A program made the position numbers and the translations under genes. From IMG/VR virus record IMGVR_UViG_3300027797_000029, positions 1 through 62,754 of that record: a stretch of 62,754 nucleotides of DNA; one strand, given 5' to 3'. Origin of the DNA: a virus. Positions 52,155 to 61,358 of the stretch are shown here, piece after piece (the first letter of the stretch is position 1; each line of letters begins with the position of its first letter). The notes below the pieces were generated by a model. It had not been told where the DNA came from. It saw only the letters and a program-made list of their open reading frames with translations, and did not search any database.

Positions 52155-53611
52155 TATAAATCTGCCCTGGGTTTTAATGCCTTACTCAGACTTTGTTTCT
52201 GAGCGTCTCTAGTGTTGTATAAAGTAATGATCCATTGTCCATCATACGGTATTGACTGTTGCACAGCATTGATTACTGGCAAATTGATCTTTTTGGCTAA
52301 TTTTTGTACACCAGTTATTTTGTCAGTGTACTGATATGTTGTGAACAATTCAGGATATCGAACAACTTCGTATTCTAATATTTGCAATTCAAATTTGATC
52401 ACAACATAATTTGCTGTTATTGTGTTACTAATTGATGTGTTGATTACCACGTCACCCTCGGATAGATTTATATAATCGGTGATCACTGCATCGTTGTAGG
52501 TGTAAGCAGTGTTGTTGATAAATCCTGTTTTCTGGGTGTTTCTAGTGTTGTTATTGGTCATGTTCATTCTGATAGAATCTTCAACAGCAATCCATGCACT
52601 TATTACCCCGTCGAATCTATACAATCTGTTGGGGAGATAATCTGTACGCAAAAAGAAATCGTCTGCTGCTGGGTTAGCGGGAAATTGTATACCATGCCCA
52701 AACTCATATCCATTGACCGGCGAACCGTCGCTTAACAAATAACCCGTATAACCACTACGCTGAGGCACAGAACTTGCTGTGCTGGCCAACACACTGCTGC
52801 CACCACTGCTGGCTAACAAATCAGTTGCGTCTGCTGTTTTTAACAAAGAATTACCCGTGTTTGGATCAGCAGCCAGGGTGTAAAATTGTCTAGTTTCGTA
52901 ACCACTTTTTGGTGCATCGATCTCTGCTTGTGCCACAATTTGATCATTGATTTCCAACTCTCGATTATGCATGCTGAGTAAATCTCTCAGAGTGGTGTTT
53001 GCTATGGGATCTCCGTTGGCATCTTTTGCTGGTTGATCAAATATCTGTGAAAATTGTTGACTGTCTGTGACTTTCTTTATTTTTAATCTATACAAGTGCG
53101 GAAACCAAGTTACACTGAAACCTTCACTTGCACGACCCACATCTTCAATAACATAGTATCTAGGCAAACTAACATCAAAATCATTAAGAGCGAAATCGTC
53201 ACGCAAATGCGGTAATTCTATCACATCTCCACTGATGGGTTTACGACCTATGTATTTGATAAAATCATTTATATGTACGGTCATGTACAAGGTATCGTTG
53301 TCAATAAACAGGCCAAACTGGCTTAGATTAAAGTCAATGTTTTGCACATTGTAAAGGCCACGAATTCTGTATATTTGTGTGTCGTATGTGCGATCTCTAT
53401 TCTCCAAAAACAACAGATCTTGTATGTTTGTTTCTTTTGTGGTGGCATAATGCGGCTGATCAGCTGTGGCATTTGCTTCGTCGGTATTTGTACCCAGATA
53501 CTTGTGCAAGTATACATCGGTTCCGCCCGCCTGAAACATCTCAGATATGTTGCGGTCTATGAACCGATAATCTCGGCCTTTTTCTGGTTTATATAAAGAT
53601 AGTCTTGGCAT
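52154..53611 (-). CDS. 14: Neck protein gp14
   Basis: A 485-residue protein. The N-terminal KPEKGRDYRFIDRNISEMFQ and GGTDVYLHKYLG resemble gp14 of marine T4-like phages. The central INDFIKYIGRKPISGDVIELPHL and YYVIEDVGRASEGF...WFPHLYRLKIKKV match T4 gp14 in layout (the VNGKEPKEGDLI segment). gp14 with gp13 forms the neck that closes the filled head for tail joining. Almost twice T4's 256 residues, with a variable Ser/Ala-rich middle. A late promoter-like box lies just upstream, divergent from gp13. Confidence 0.8.
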   Translation of the reverse strand: MPRLSLYKPEKGRDYRFIDRNISEMFQAGGTDVYLHKYLGTNTDEANATADQPHYATTKETNIQDLLFLENRDRTYDTQIYRIRGLYNVQNIDFNLSQFGLFIDNDTLYMTVHINDFIKYIGRKPISGDVIELPHLRDDFALNDFDVSLPRYYVIEDVGRASEGFSVTWFPHLYRLKIKKVTDSQQFSQIFDQPAKDANGDPIANTTLRDLLSMHNRELEINDQIVAQAEIDAPKSGYETRQFYTLAADPNTGNSLLKTADATDLLASSGGSSVLASTASSVPQRSGYTGYLLSDGSPVNGYEFGHGIQFPANPAADDFFLRTDYLPNRLYRFDGVISAWIAVEDSIRMNMTNNNTRNTQKTGFINNTAYTYNDAVITDYINLSEGDVVINTSISNTITANYVVIKFELQILEYEVVRYPELFTTYQYTDKITGVQKLAKKINLPVINAVQQSIPYDGQWIITLYNTRDAQKQSLSKALKPRADL

Positions 53612-53616
53612 GATTG

Positions 53617-53624
53617 TATTTATG
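53617..53624 (-). promoter_or_regulatory. Late promoter-like box for gp14/gp15 (CATAAATA)
   Basis: On the - strand, seven of eight bases match, only five bases upstream of the gp14 ATG. Transcription from it would give almost no leader, so its use for gp14 itself is doubtful. Confidence 0.35.
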
Positions 53625-53640
53625 GTAAGACACTCTTAGC

Positions 53641-53648
53641 GATAAATA
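53641..53648 (+). promoter_or_regulatory. Late promoter-like box for gp13 (GATAAATA)
   Basis: Seven of eight bases match, 18 bases before the gp13 ATG at 53667, with AGGAGA between. Confidence 0.55.
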
Positions 53649-53666
53649 CCATAGGAGAACATTATA

Positions 53667-54455
53667 ATGGCAGATAACGTACCATCAACAACTCAGTCAA
53701 ATTCTACGGTAGAACGCAATAAAGTATTTGAGTTTATCAAACTCATGCTAGGCGATGGTATGATTGATGTGGAACTGGATCCAGCTCACATGGAGTTGGC
53801 CCTGGAGCGAGCATTGACTCACTACCGTCAACGTAGCAGCAATGCTGTGGAAGAAAGTTATTTGTTTTTAGAACTGATACAGGATCAAAACGAATACAGA
53901 TTACCCGATGAAGTTATTGGTGTTAGAGAAGTATTTCGCAGAGCAATTGGATCTCGTACTGGACTTGGCGCCGGCGGCACACTGTTTGAACCGTTCAACT
54001 TGGCTTACACAAATACCTATTTGATGTCAGGCAGCATGATGGGTGGACTGGCAACATACGATGCATTTGCTGGCTATCAAAAACTGGTTGGCCGTATGTT
54101 TGGTAGCTATATCGAATACAACTGGAAACCCACCAGCCACACTCTGGATATTTTACAACGTCCGTTTGCACAAGGCGAACAAATTCTCATCAGAAGTTAC
54201 AACTTTAGACCAGACTGGGTATTGTTACAGGATATCTATGCCAAACAATGGCTGAGAAATTACTCACTTGCAGTGTGCAAGCAAATACTGGGTCAAGCAC
54301 GCTCTAAGTTTGGTTCAATTGCGGGCCCTGGTAGCCCAATTACTCTGAACGGTACTGCATTAATTTCTGAAGCCAAAGAAGAAATGGAAAAGTTAGATAA
54401 AGAAGTACAAGATCTAACAGCAGGCGGCTTTGGAATGACATTTGTAATTGGCTAA
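53667..54455 (+). CDS. 13: Neck protein gp13
   Basis: A 262-residue protein. DVELDPAHMELALERALTHYRQRSSNAVEESY (split: DPAHMELALERAL and HYRQRSSNAVEES) and EYRLPDEVIGVREVFRR are features I associate with the gp13-type neck protein of marine T4-like phages. The end holds EAKEEMEKLDKEVQDL. It would bind the portal and, with gp14, complete the head. Head-to-head with gp14. T4 gp13 has 309 residues. Confidence 0.75.
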   Translation: MADNVPSTTQSNSTVERNKVFEFIKLMLGDGMIDVELDPAHMELALERALTHYRQRSSNAVEESYLFLELIQDQNEYRLPDEVIGVREVFRRAIGSRTGLGAGGTLFEPFNLAYTNTYLMSGSMMGGLATYDAFAGYQKLVGRMFGSYIEYNWKPTSHTLDILQRPFAQGEQILIRSYNFRPDWVLLQDIYAKQWLRNYSLAVCKQILGQARSKFGSIAGPGSPITLNGTALISEAKEEMEKLDKEVQDLTAGGFGMTFVIG

Positions 54456-54462
54456 AAAACTC

Positions 54463-54491
54463 TTGACCTTGCAATAAAACTGTTATATAAT
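54463..54491 (+). promoter_or_regulatory. Near-consensus sigma70-type promoter for dNMP kinase
   Basis: TTGACC (54463-54468), 17 bases, TATAAT (54486-54491), followed by GGAGG and the ATG at 54512. The host-type promoter fits early expression of a nucleotide-metabolism gene set among late genes. Confidence 0.85.
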
Positions 54492-54511
54492 AGCACATCA
54501 ACGGAGGTGCT

Positions 54512-55144
54512 ATGATTATAGGCGTATGCGGTTTTATTGGCTCTGGCAAAGACACAGTTGCTGATTATCTCACTAACTTCCACGGTTTTAGACGTGAGTC
54601 GTTTGCCAACAGTTTAAAAGATGCTGTGAGTATGGTGTTTGGCTGGGACAGAACCATGCTGGAAGGCCGCACAAAACAAGCCCGTGAATGGCGTGAACAA
54701 GTGGATCCGTGGTGGGCCAACCGCTTGAACATGCCTAATCTTACGCCACGCTGGATTCTGCAATATTGGGGCACTGAAGTTTGCCGCCAAGGGTTTCACG
54801 ATGACATGTGGATTGCTAGCCTGGAAAACAAACTACGCACCAGCACTGACAACGTTGTTATATCAGACTGTCGTTTCCCCAACGAAATTAAAAGTATCAA
54901 ACAAGCAGGCGGCATTATTGTGTGTGTGAAACGTGGCATTCAACCACACTGGTTGGACATTGCTATGCAGGCAAATCGCGGCAGTGGCAATGCTCAAGAC
55001 TGGTTAAAGAATGAAAAAATTCATGCCAGTGAAACTGCATGGGTGGGCACCAATTTCGATGATGTGCTGGATAACGATGGCACTATAGATGACTTGTTTG
55101 CACAGGTTAAAAATCTGGTCGAAGATCGCCTTGTTTCCACTTAA
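54512..55144 (+). CDS. 1: Deoxynucleoside monophosphate kinase (T4 gp1 family)
   Basis: A 210-residue P-loop kinase: GFIGSGKDTVADYL (Walker A) at residues 7-20, then ESFANSLKDAVSMVFGWDR, LQYWGTEVCRQGFHDDMW and the Walker B-like NVVISDCRFPNE. T4 gp1 phosphorylates dTMP, dGMP and hydroxymethyl-dCMP; the actual nucleotides here are unknown, but a kinase able to take modified monophosphates would fit DNA modification. It has its own sigma70-type promoter and GGAGG site. The last 38 bases overlap the converging HNH gene. Confidence 0.9.
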   Translation: MIIGVCGFIGSGKDTVADYLTNFHGFRRESFANSLKDAVSMVFGWDRTMLEGRTKQAREWREQVDPWWANRLNMPNLTPRWILQYWGTEVCRQGFHDDMWIASLENKLRTSTDNVVISDCRFPNEIKSIKQAGGIIVCVKRGIQPHWLDIAMQANRGSGNAQDWLKNEKIHASETAWVGTNFDDVLDNDGTIDDLFAQVKNLVEDRLVST

Positions 55145-55442
55145 CGCCTTCTTTGTGAAGTACCTTGGCACAGTTAGAACAAACTGTTTTTAAGTTGGCC
55201 GGTCTGCAATTATTAAGTTCGCCGTCAACGTGAAACACACTGAACACTTCCTGATGCGGACTTTTAAAGCCACACTTGTCACATTGATGTTTTAATCGGT
55301 ACCCCGATCGATACCATCTGGGTATGCTGGCATTTATGCCGCCTTTGAGGCATGCCTCGCATAATCTCCTGTAATATGTTTTGCCGTTCTTAATATAGTT
55401 AACAGCTGCGGGTCTGTGTCCGCATGTGCAAAGTGGTCTCAT
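55107..55442 (-). CDS. HNH-type endonuclease-like protein
   Basis: A 111-residue protein. N-terminal CTCGHRPA and RRLCEAC, then CDKCGFKS, FHVDGELNNCRPANL and TVCSNC: paired CxxC zinc sites around a His-Asn element as in phage HNH nucleases. It is a likely free-standing homing endonuclease, placed on the opposite strand between dNMP kinase and the tail sheath gene, and overlapping the former's 3' end. The first catalytic His (in VFHVD) is present; activity is not shown. Confidence 0.75.
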   Translation of the reverse strand: MRPLCTCGHRPAAVNYIKNGKTYYRRLCEACLKGGINASIPRWYRSGYRLKHQCDKCGFKSPHQEVFSVFHVDGELNNCRPANLKTVCSNCAKVLHKEGVKWKQGDLRPDF

Positions 55443-55506
55443 ACTTTATTTACACCTTTTCAATCCCTTTCCGTGGGCTTATATTAGGTATAAAAAACCA
55501 AAAACT

Positions 55507-55514
55507 ACTAAATA
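55507..55514 (+). promoter_or_regulatory. Weak late promoter-like box (ACTAAATA)
   Basis: Six of eight bases match, 31 bases upstream of the tail sheath ATG, with GGAGA between. Confidence 0.4.
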
Positions 55515-55545
55515 CATTAAGAACATGTACACATGGAGATAAAAT

Positions 55546-58500
55546 ATGGCACAACTAAGTTCACCAGGCGTTAGCGTAAGCGTAATAGACGAAAGTTTTT
55601 ATACACCGGCAGCACCTGGCACCGTACCCTTAATAATTATAGCGTCTGAACAAGACAAATTAAATGCTGCCGGAACTGGTATTGCTCCAGGTACTACAGC
55701 AGCAAATGCTGGCAAAGTTTGGTTGCTCACAAGTCAGATGGATCTTGGAAATACATTTGGTATTCCTTACTTTCAAACTGATGCAGAAGGCAATCCAGTT
55801 AATGCTGGCGAACTTAACGAATATGGATTGCAAGCAGCTTACAGTTTCTTGGGTGTGAGCAATCGTGCTTATGTGGTACGTGCAAATGTGGATACAAAAC
55901 AACTGATCGGTACAACAAACAGCCCATCAGGCGAGCCAGCAGACGGAACTGTTTGGTTGGATACCGCAGAAAGCAAGTTTGGTATTTTTGAGTGGAATGC
56001 CAATTCTGCCACAACTACCGGCGGCCAAACATTCACATCACAAGCAGTGACAGTTATCACCAACACAAGTTTGTTGATAGGTGGCACAGCAGGTAATGCA
56101 CCATTGGCCAGCTTTGGTACAACTGGTACATATGCTCTAGTGGCAACTTCCACACTGAACAAATTATACTACAAGAAAGGCGCCACAGACGGTGTATTGG
56201 CCGCTGGCACTTGGGTTGCAGTTGGATCACAACAATGGACAGCTAGCCGCCCAACAGCTATCAGCACAGTAGCTAGCCCAGTGCTAACAGCCACTGGTGT
56301 TTCAGCAGCCAGTGCTATTATTGGTGACGGCGCAGCTGTTGCTGGCAGTGGTGTGATAATGACAGTGAATGGCACTGTTTCAGGCGGCACTTTGGCTGTG
56401 GGACAAGTGTTGTCTGGCGGCACAATTGTTGCTGGTACAGAAATCACAGCAGTCAACACAGTGACCATTACAGCTACCATCACCACAACAACATTGACAG
56501 TTAGTGCAGTATCAAATGGCACAATTACAGTTGGTATGGCATTGAGTGGCGGTTCAGTTACTGCTGGCACTTACATTGTTGCGTTTGTGTCAGGCACAAA
56601 CGGCGGCCAGGGCGTGTACACATTGAATCAAAGTGCATCAGGTTCACCAACAACAGGTACAAGTTACACAGTTAGTACAAGCCAATTGGTAGCAACCACA
56701 ACAGTTACTACTGGTGGCAGTGTACTGACTATCAGCAACGGCACCAGCACAGTTAATGTGTCGGGTGTTGCCACAGTGGCAGCATTGGCCGCAGCCATTA
56801 ACGGCGGTGGCGGTGTATTGTTTGGTGTTACCGCAGGAGCTGCTGGCAATATATTAAACATCTATTCAACAGGTGCAAGTGTAACACTAAGTGGCACAGC
56901 TGCAACCGCATTGGGATTCTCAACAAGTCCTTATTTGGCTCCTACGTTTTCAGCAAGCCAGCACTACAATGTTCCAACATTTGGTACTGCAGACAACACA
57001 AGCACAGCCAACGGTTATCCCACAGGCAGTGTGTGGTGCAAAACTACAAATGTCAACAATGGTGCAAACTGGGTGCTTAAACAATACAGTACAGACACAT
57101 CTGCTTGGGTCTTGAAGCCAGTTAGTTTGTTGCCAAATAACGGAACAGCGTTGGCAACATTGGATCCAACTGGCGGCGGTATTAATCTTTCAGCCAGTGC
57201 TGCATATGTGAAATTCAATGATGGTGGGTTTACTACCAACAGTTTGGCAGATTTCAAAATTTATTATCGCACAGCAGCCGGCGTAACAAAAATTACAAGT
57301 AGTCCAGTTGGCAACAGCACATTTACAAATGCTGCCGCGTATAGTTTCACAATTTCAGAAACTTCGTTAACACCTGGCACTGTTGATGCTGACGGTTACG
57401 CCAGCTACTTGACAACACCAGTGACTGTGGCATTTACCGGTACTGGAAATAGTCAATCAGATGCAAACAATTTGGTTGCAGCATTGCAAGCAGCATTGGT
57501 TGGCAGTGTGGTATCTGCAGAAGTTAACAGTGATTTTTCAATCACTATCACTCACCAACGCGGCGGTGACATTGTGTTTGTGGACGGTTCAGGAGCAGCT
57601 GCCACACTAAGCAAGTTGTTCACAGCTGGTTCGACACTGAACTATTATTCAAATCCGTCTGGCATAGGTACAATGGCGTCATTATGGGGCACAATGGTTG
57701 GTAATTCAGCATATGCTACACCAAGTGCAACTCCACTGACCACAACTCCTTTAGACGGTGCATTGTGGTATGACAGCTACCTAAATGATGTGGACATCAT
57801 GGTGTGCAATGGTTCACGCTGGGTAGGCTATCGCAGTGTAGATACCACAGTGGGTAGTGCTGTTATCAAAGGCGGCAAATCAATTAATAATCCATTCGGC
57901 ACACAGGGTGATACAGATCCTAACGGTCCTATCATTAGCGCAAGTATGCCTAAAACACAAAGTACTGGCACAACATTGGCCAACGGTGATTTGTGGATCT
58001 ACACAGGCGACACTGAAAATTATCCTATCATTTACAAGTGGGATTTTGCAAACAAGAAGTGGGTATTGATTGACAACACAGATCAAGTGACCAGTGCTGG
58101 TATTGTGTTCGGTGATGCACGTTGGAGTGATCAAAGCACCAACGGTAACTTGGGTTCACCATTTGAAGGCACCGGCGCTCCTGACACAATCGTCAGTTTG
58201 CTTGCCAGTAACTTCTTAGATGGTGATGCTCCAGATCCTGCATTGTATCCAAAAGGAACATTGTTATGGAACACACGCCGTAGTGGTTACAATGTTAAGA
58301 GATATGAAGTTGGATATGTTGACACAACAGAACAAAATCCACGCATGGGCAATGCTGCACAAACTTACTATTATCCAGATCGTTGGGTAACAGCAGCTCC
58401 AAATGACACATTTGGTGTTGGACAATTTGGCCGCAAAGCACAACGTGCTGTGGTGTTGCAAGCGATTCAAGCCACAATACAAAGCAATCAAGGCATTCGT

Positions 58501-59379
58501 CAACCTGACACAGTTATCTATAACTTGTTGGCTTGCCCAGGCTATTTAGAAGCAGCCAGCGCACTTAATGGTTTGAATGCAGACAACGGCTTATCAGCAT
58601 TTATCGTATTAGACACACCAGCCCGCTTGACACCAGATGCTACAAGTTTAAGCAACTGGGGTAACAACGCTGCCGGCGCAGCTATCGATGGCGACGTGGG
58701 ATTGATTGCAACTAGTCCGTACAGTGCTGTTTACTATCCGTGGGGATACACAACTGACTTGAACGGACGCAATATTGTTGTTCCCCCAAGTCACATCATG
58801 TTGCGTACAATTGCGCTGAGCGACAATGTTTCTTATCCATGGTTTGCACCAGCTGGTGTACGTCGTGGTGGCGTATCAAACGCAAGCAGCGTTGGTTATG
58901 TCACAAGCGATTCAGGCGAATTTGTTACAGTGGCATTGAATCAAGGTCAACGCGACACAATGGCCGGCATTCATGTTAATCCAATCACATATCTTGCTGG
59001 AACAGGATTAGTGGTTTACGGACAGAAAACACGTCAACTAGTGGCCAGCAGCTTGGATCGTATCAATGTGGCTCGTTTGGTGATTTATCTACGTTATCAA
59101 TTGAACGTTATTGCTAAACCATATATCTTTGAACCAAACGATACTATCACACGTAACCAAATCAAACAACAGATTGAAAAACTATTGCTTGAGTTAGTTG
59201 GACAACGAGCATTGTATGATTTCTTAGTAGTGTGCGATAATTCAAACAACACACCGTCTAGAATTGATGCAAACGAACTACACGTCGACATAGCCATTGA
59301 GCCAGTAAAAGCTGTGGAATTTATTTACATTCCGTTGCGTTTAGAAAATACTGGCGGCATCGCAGGCTTGAGCACATAA
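55546..59379 (+). CDS. 18: Tail sheath protein gp18, unusually long
   Basis: Contractile sheath subunit of 1277 residues, nearly twice T4 gp18 (659). The N-terminus (SSPGVSVSVIDESFYTPAAPGTVPL) and the C-terminal conserved domain (PRMGNAAQTYYYPDRW, FGRKAQRAVVLQAI, NILLRYQ-like LVIYLRYQLNVIA, ...LDEAIEP-like DIAIEPVKAVEFIYIP) are clear. Between them lie sheath outer modules (GTVWLDTAESKFGIFEWN, GALWYDSYLNDVDIM) and extra Thr/Gly/Val-rich beta modules at about 250-470. One of these (GMALSGGSVTAG...GGQGVYTLNQSASG) resembles the insertion in repeat eight of the 2055-residue fibre. The outer domains probably project from the tail. Confidence 0.92.
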   Translation: MAQLSSPGVSVSVIDESFYTPAAPGTVPLIIIASEQDKLNAAGTGIAPGTTAANAGKVWLLTSQMDLGNTFGIPYFQTDAEGNPVNAGELNEYGLQAAYSFLGVSNRAYVVRANVDTKQLIGTTNSPSGEPADGTVWLDTAESKFGIFEWNANSATTTGGQTFTSQAVTVITNTSLLIGGTAGNAPLASFGTTGTYALVATSTLNKLYYKKGATDGVLAAGTWVAVGSQQWTASRPTAISTVASPVLTATGVSAASAIIGDGAAVAGSGVIMTVNGTVSGGTLAVGQVLSGGTIVAGTEITAVNTVTITATITTTTLTVSAVSNGTITVGMALSGGSVTAGTYIVAFVSGTNGGQGVYTLNQSASGSPTTGTSYTVSTSQLVATTTVTTGGSVLTISNGTSTVNVSGVATVAALAAAINGGGGVLFGVTAGAAGNILNIYSTGASVTLSGTAATALGFSTSPYLAPTFSASQHYNVPTFGTADNTSTANGYPTGSVWCKTTNVNNGANWVLKQYSTDTSAWVLKPVSLLPNNGTALATLDPTGGGINLSASAAYVKFNDGGFTTNSLADFKIYYRTAAGVTKITSSPVGNSTFTNAAAYSFTISETSLTPGTVDADGYASYLTTPVTVAFTGTGNSQSDANNLVAALQAALVGSVVSAEVNSDFSITITHQRGGDIVFVDGSGAAATLSKLFTAGSTLNYYSNPSGIGTMASLWGTMVGNSAYATPSATPLTTTPLDGALWYDSYLNDVDIMVCNGSRWVGYRSVDTTVGSAVIKGGKSINNPFGTQGDTDPNGPIISASMPKTQSTGTTLANGDLWIYTGDTENYPIIYKWDFANKKWVLIDNTDQVTSAGIVFGDARWSDQSTNGNLGSPFEGTGAPDTIVSLLASNFLDGDAPDPALYPKGTLLWNTRRSGYNVKRYEVGYVDTTEQNPRMGNAAQTYYYPDRWVTAAPNDTFGVGQFGRKAQRAVVLQAIQATIQSNQGIRQPDTVIYNLLACPGYLEAASALNGLNADNGLSAFIVLDTPARLTPDATSLSNWGNNAAGAAIDGDVGLIATSPYSAVYYPWGYTTDLNGRNIVVPPSHIMLRTIALSDNVSYPWFAPAGVRRGGVSNASSVGYVTSDSGEFVTVALNQGQRDTMAGIHVNPITYLAGTGLVVYGQKTRQLVASSLDRINVARLVIYLRYQLNVIAKPYIFEPNDTITRNQIKQQIEKLLLELVGQRALYDFLVVCDNSNNTPSRIDANELHVDIAIEPVKAVEFIYIPLRLENTGGIAGLST

Positions 59380-59393
59380 TTAGGAGAAACTAA

Positions 59394-60023
59394 ATGGCAA
59401 TTGCAGCTCTATCAAACTTTACAGTACCGTTAGCATCAGACCAAAGTGCAAGCTCGCAAGGCTTGTTGATGCCCAAACTAAAATACAGATTTCGTATTTC
59501 GTTTGAAAACTTTGGCGTGTCTGGCGCAGTAACTGAACTGACAAAACAAGTTTCAGAAGCAGCCCGTCCAAGTGTGAAATTTGCGGATCAAAAGATTGAG
59601 ATTTACAATTCAATTATTCACTATGCCGGCAAACCAAGTTGGGATCCTATCTCAATCAAATTACGAGACGATGTTACCAATCAAGTTACAACATTGGTTG
59701 GTGAACAGAATCAAAAGCAATTTGACTTCTTTGAACAAAGCAGTGCAGCTTCAGCAGGTGACTACAAATTCACCATGCGTATTGAAATGTTAGATGGCGG
59801 CAACGGCACTAACACTCCAACTGTGTTGGAAGCATGGGTGTGCTATGGTTGCTACATAGTTTCAACAAACTATACAGATTTGAAATACAGCGAACAAACT
59901 CCTGCAATGATTGATCTAAGCATACAGTTTGACAATGCTGTGCAGTTGAATCCAACTAATGGAATTGGTTCTGGCACCACAGTACAGACATTCCCAGGCG
60001 GAACTACTGTTTTAGGTTCATAA
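59394..60023 (+). CDS. 19: Tail tube protein gp19
   Basis: A 209-residue subunit of the inner tail tube. The pattern YRFRISFENFGVSGAVTELT, ARPSVKFADQKIEIYNSIIHYAGKPSW, VGEQNQKQFDFFEQ and EAWVCYGCYIVSTNYTDLKYSEQTPAMIDL (pieces shown) fits gp19 (T4: 163 residues). A GGAGA site precedes the ATG, and the gene follows gp18 by 14 bases, the T4 order. A strong terminator follows. Confidence 0.93.
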   Translation: MAIAALSNFTVPLASDQSASSQGLLMPKLKYRFRISFENFGVSGAVTELTKQVSEAARPSVKFADQKIEIYNSIIHYAGKPSWDPISIKLRDDVTNQVTTLVGEQNQKQFDFFEQSSAASAGDYKFTMRIEMLDGGNGTNTPTVLEAWVCYGCYIVSTNYTDLKYSEQTPAMIDLSIQFDNAVQLNPTNGIGSGTTVQTFPGGTTVLGS

Positions 60024-60026
60024 TAC

Positions 60027-60049
60027 AAAAACCCACTTCGGTGGGTTTT
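60027..60049 (+). terminator. Intrinsic terminator after gp19
   Basis: AAAACCCAC/GTGGGTTTT stem with a TTCG loop, followed by ATTATT. Strong hairpin closing the gp18-gp19 unit. Confidence 0.9.
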
Positions 60050-60086
60050 ATTATGATTGTTAGTTAAGTGCGTACATTATTTTTTC

Positions 60087-60094
60087 GATAAATA
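60087..60094 (+). promoter_or_regulatory. Late promoter-like box (GATAAATA)
   Basis: Seven of eight bases match, five bases before the ATG at 60100. The leader would be very short. Confidence 0.4.
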
Positions 60095-60099
60095 AAGTT

Positions 60100-61356
60100 A
60101 TGGCCTTCACACCCAACTCTAATCTCACCAGGACCGGTTCCACAATTTTTCGGGACTATGCTCATGCTGCCAATTTGTTCAATGTTGATCAGTTTAGACT
60201 TGCTCCTAAGTTTAATTTTCAATTTCACGTGTCGTTTGGTATCAATACAAAAAATTCTAAACTGGTATCGTCATACGGCCAAGAAATCAACATGTTGGTT
60301 AAAAGTATCGATTTACCTAATTTTGCAATAGTGACAGAAACATTGAATCAGTACAACAGAAAAAAGATTGTGCAGTATCGTGTGAATTACCAAGAAATTG
60401 GAGCCAAGTTTCACGATGATAACATGGGATTGATTAATCAGTTGTGGCAAGAATATTTTTCTTATTACTATGCTGACAGTAACACAGCAACTATTCCAGG
60501 TGCATATGCCAGAAATGCCACCAAAGCATACAGCACCATACCATCTGTGTACGGATACGATGCAGGCAGTACTGACCCATTTTTCAACTACATTAAAATA
60601 TATCAAATGGCCCGCCACGAGTATGTGTGCTACCACTTGTATAACCCAGTTATAACCAGTTGGAACCACAATAAATTAGATTATAGTCAAAATTCAATGC
60701 ATGACTTTGACATGAAGTTCAGTTATGAATCAGTCAGCTACAGTGTTGGCAATGTTGGCCAAGATGCTCCGGAAGGATTTGGCGACACACATTACGACAA
60801 TACACCCAGTCCGTTAAAGGGTAGTAGACCCAACGGTGTAACATCACCCAGTTTTGTGTCCAGTGGCGGCGCAGGTGCCGGCGGCATACTGTCTAACACC
60901 ATCGCACAAGTTAACACTTATCAAAACACACAATTATCCAGTAAACCTGTTAGTAGATTGGCATCTGGACTTGCTAGGGGACTCGGAGTGGTAGGAGTAT
61001 TAGGCGCGGCCAGTAGCTTAGTTAGTGGACTATCAGGATTTAGTTTTCCAAGTTTTGGTAGCAAGAACACCGATGATGTAGCAAATCCAGGAGCAAGCGG
61101 AACAGCAAGTGAAATAGAAGGCGACAATCCTCAAGAGTCATTAGACGATTCGGGTTCCTTATTAAGTAATCCAGAAGGATTTGAAGAAGATCCAGCTGTA
61201 GAAGCGCAAGAAGTTGACACTGGAGCAGATACTTATGATTATGAAACAGATTTTAGAACAGAAGATGCAGGTGGATTTGAAGATGCAGGTGGATTTGAAG
61301 ATGCAGGTGGATTTGAAGAATTTGGCGGATCTGACGACGAGGGACCAGGTTGGTAA
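60100..61356 (+). CDS. Tube-fold structural protein (gp19/gp54/gp48-related)
   Basis: A 418-residue protein. Residues ~1-225 have the tail-tube layout: KFNFQFHVSFGIN, NMLVKSIDLPNF, TLNQYNRKKIVQYRVNYQEI, FHDDNMGLINQLWQEYFSYYY, FDMKFSYESVSYSVGN. This is the form of tube and tube-initiator proteins in marine T4-like phages; whether it is gp48, gp54 or a second tube cannot be decided by eye. The C-terminal ~170 residues are Ser/Gly-rich then very acidic, with three exact EDAGGF repeats. It lies directly after gp19. Confidence 0.7.
   Translation: MAFTPNSNLTRTGSTIFRDYAHAANLFNVDQFRLAPKFNFQFHVSFGINTKNSKLVSSYGQEINMLVKSIDLPNFAIVTETLNQYNRKKIVQYRVNYQEIGAKFHDDNMGLINQLWQEYFSYYYADSNTATIPGAYARNATKAYSTIPSVYGYDAGSTDPFFNYIKIYQMARHEYVCYHLYNPVITSWNHNKLDYSQNSMHDFDMKFSYESVSYSVGNVGQDAPEGFGDTHYDNTPSPLKGSRPNGVTSPSFVSSGGAGAGGILSNTIAQVNTYQNTQLSSKPVSRLASGLARGLGVVGVLGAASSLVSGLSGFSFPSFGSKNTDDVANPGASGTASEIEGDNPQESLDDSGSLLSNPEGFEEDPAVEAQEVDTGADTYDYETDFRTEDAGGFEDAGGFEDAGGFEEFGGSDDEGPGW
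61261..61314 (+). repeat. Three exact 18-base tandem repeats
   Basis: Unit GAAGATGCAGGTGGATTT three times without a change, encoding EDAGGF x3 in the acidic tail of the tube-fold protein. Likely to vary in copy number by slippage. Confidence 0.95.
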
Positions 61357-61358
61357 TC

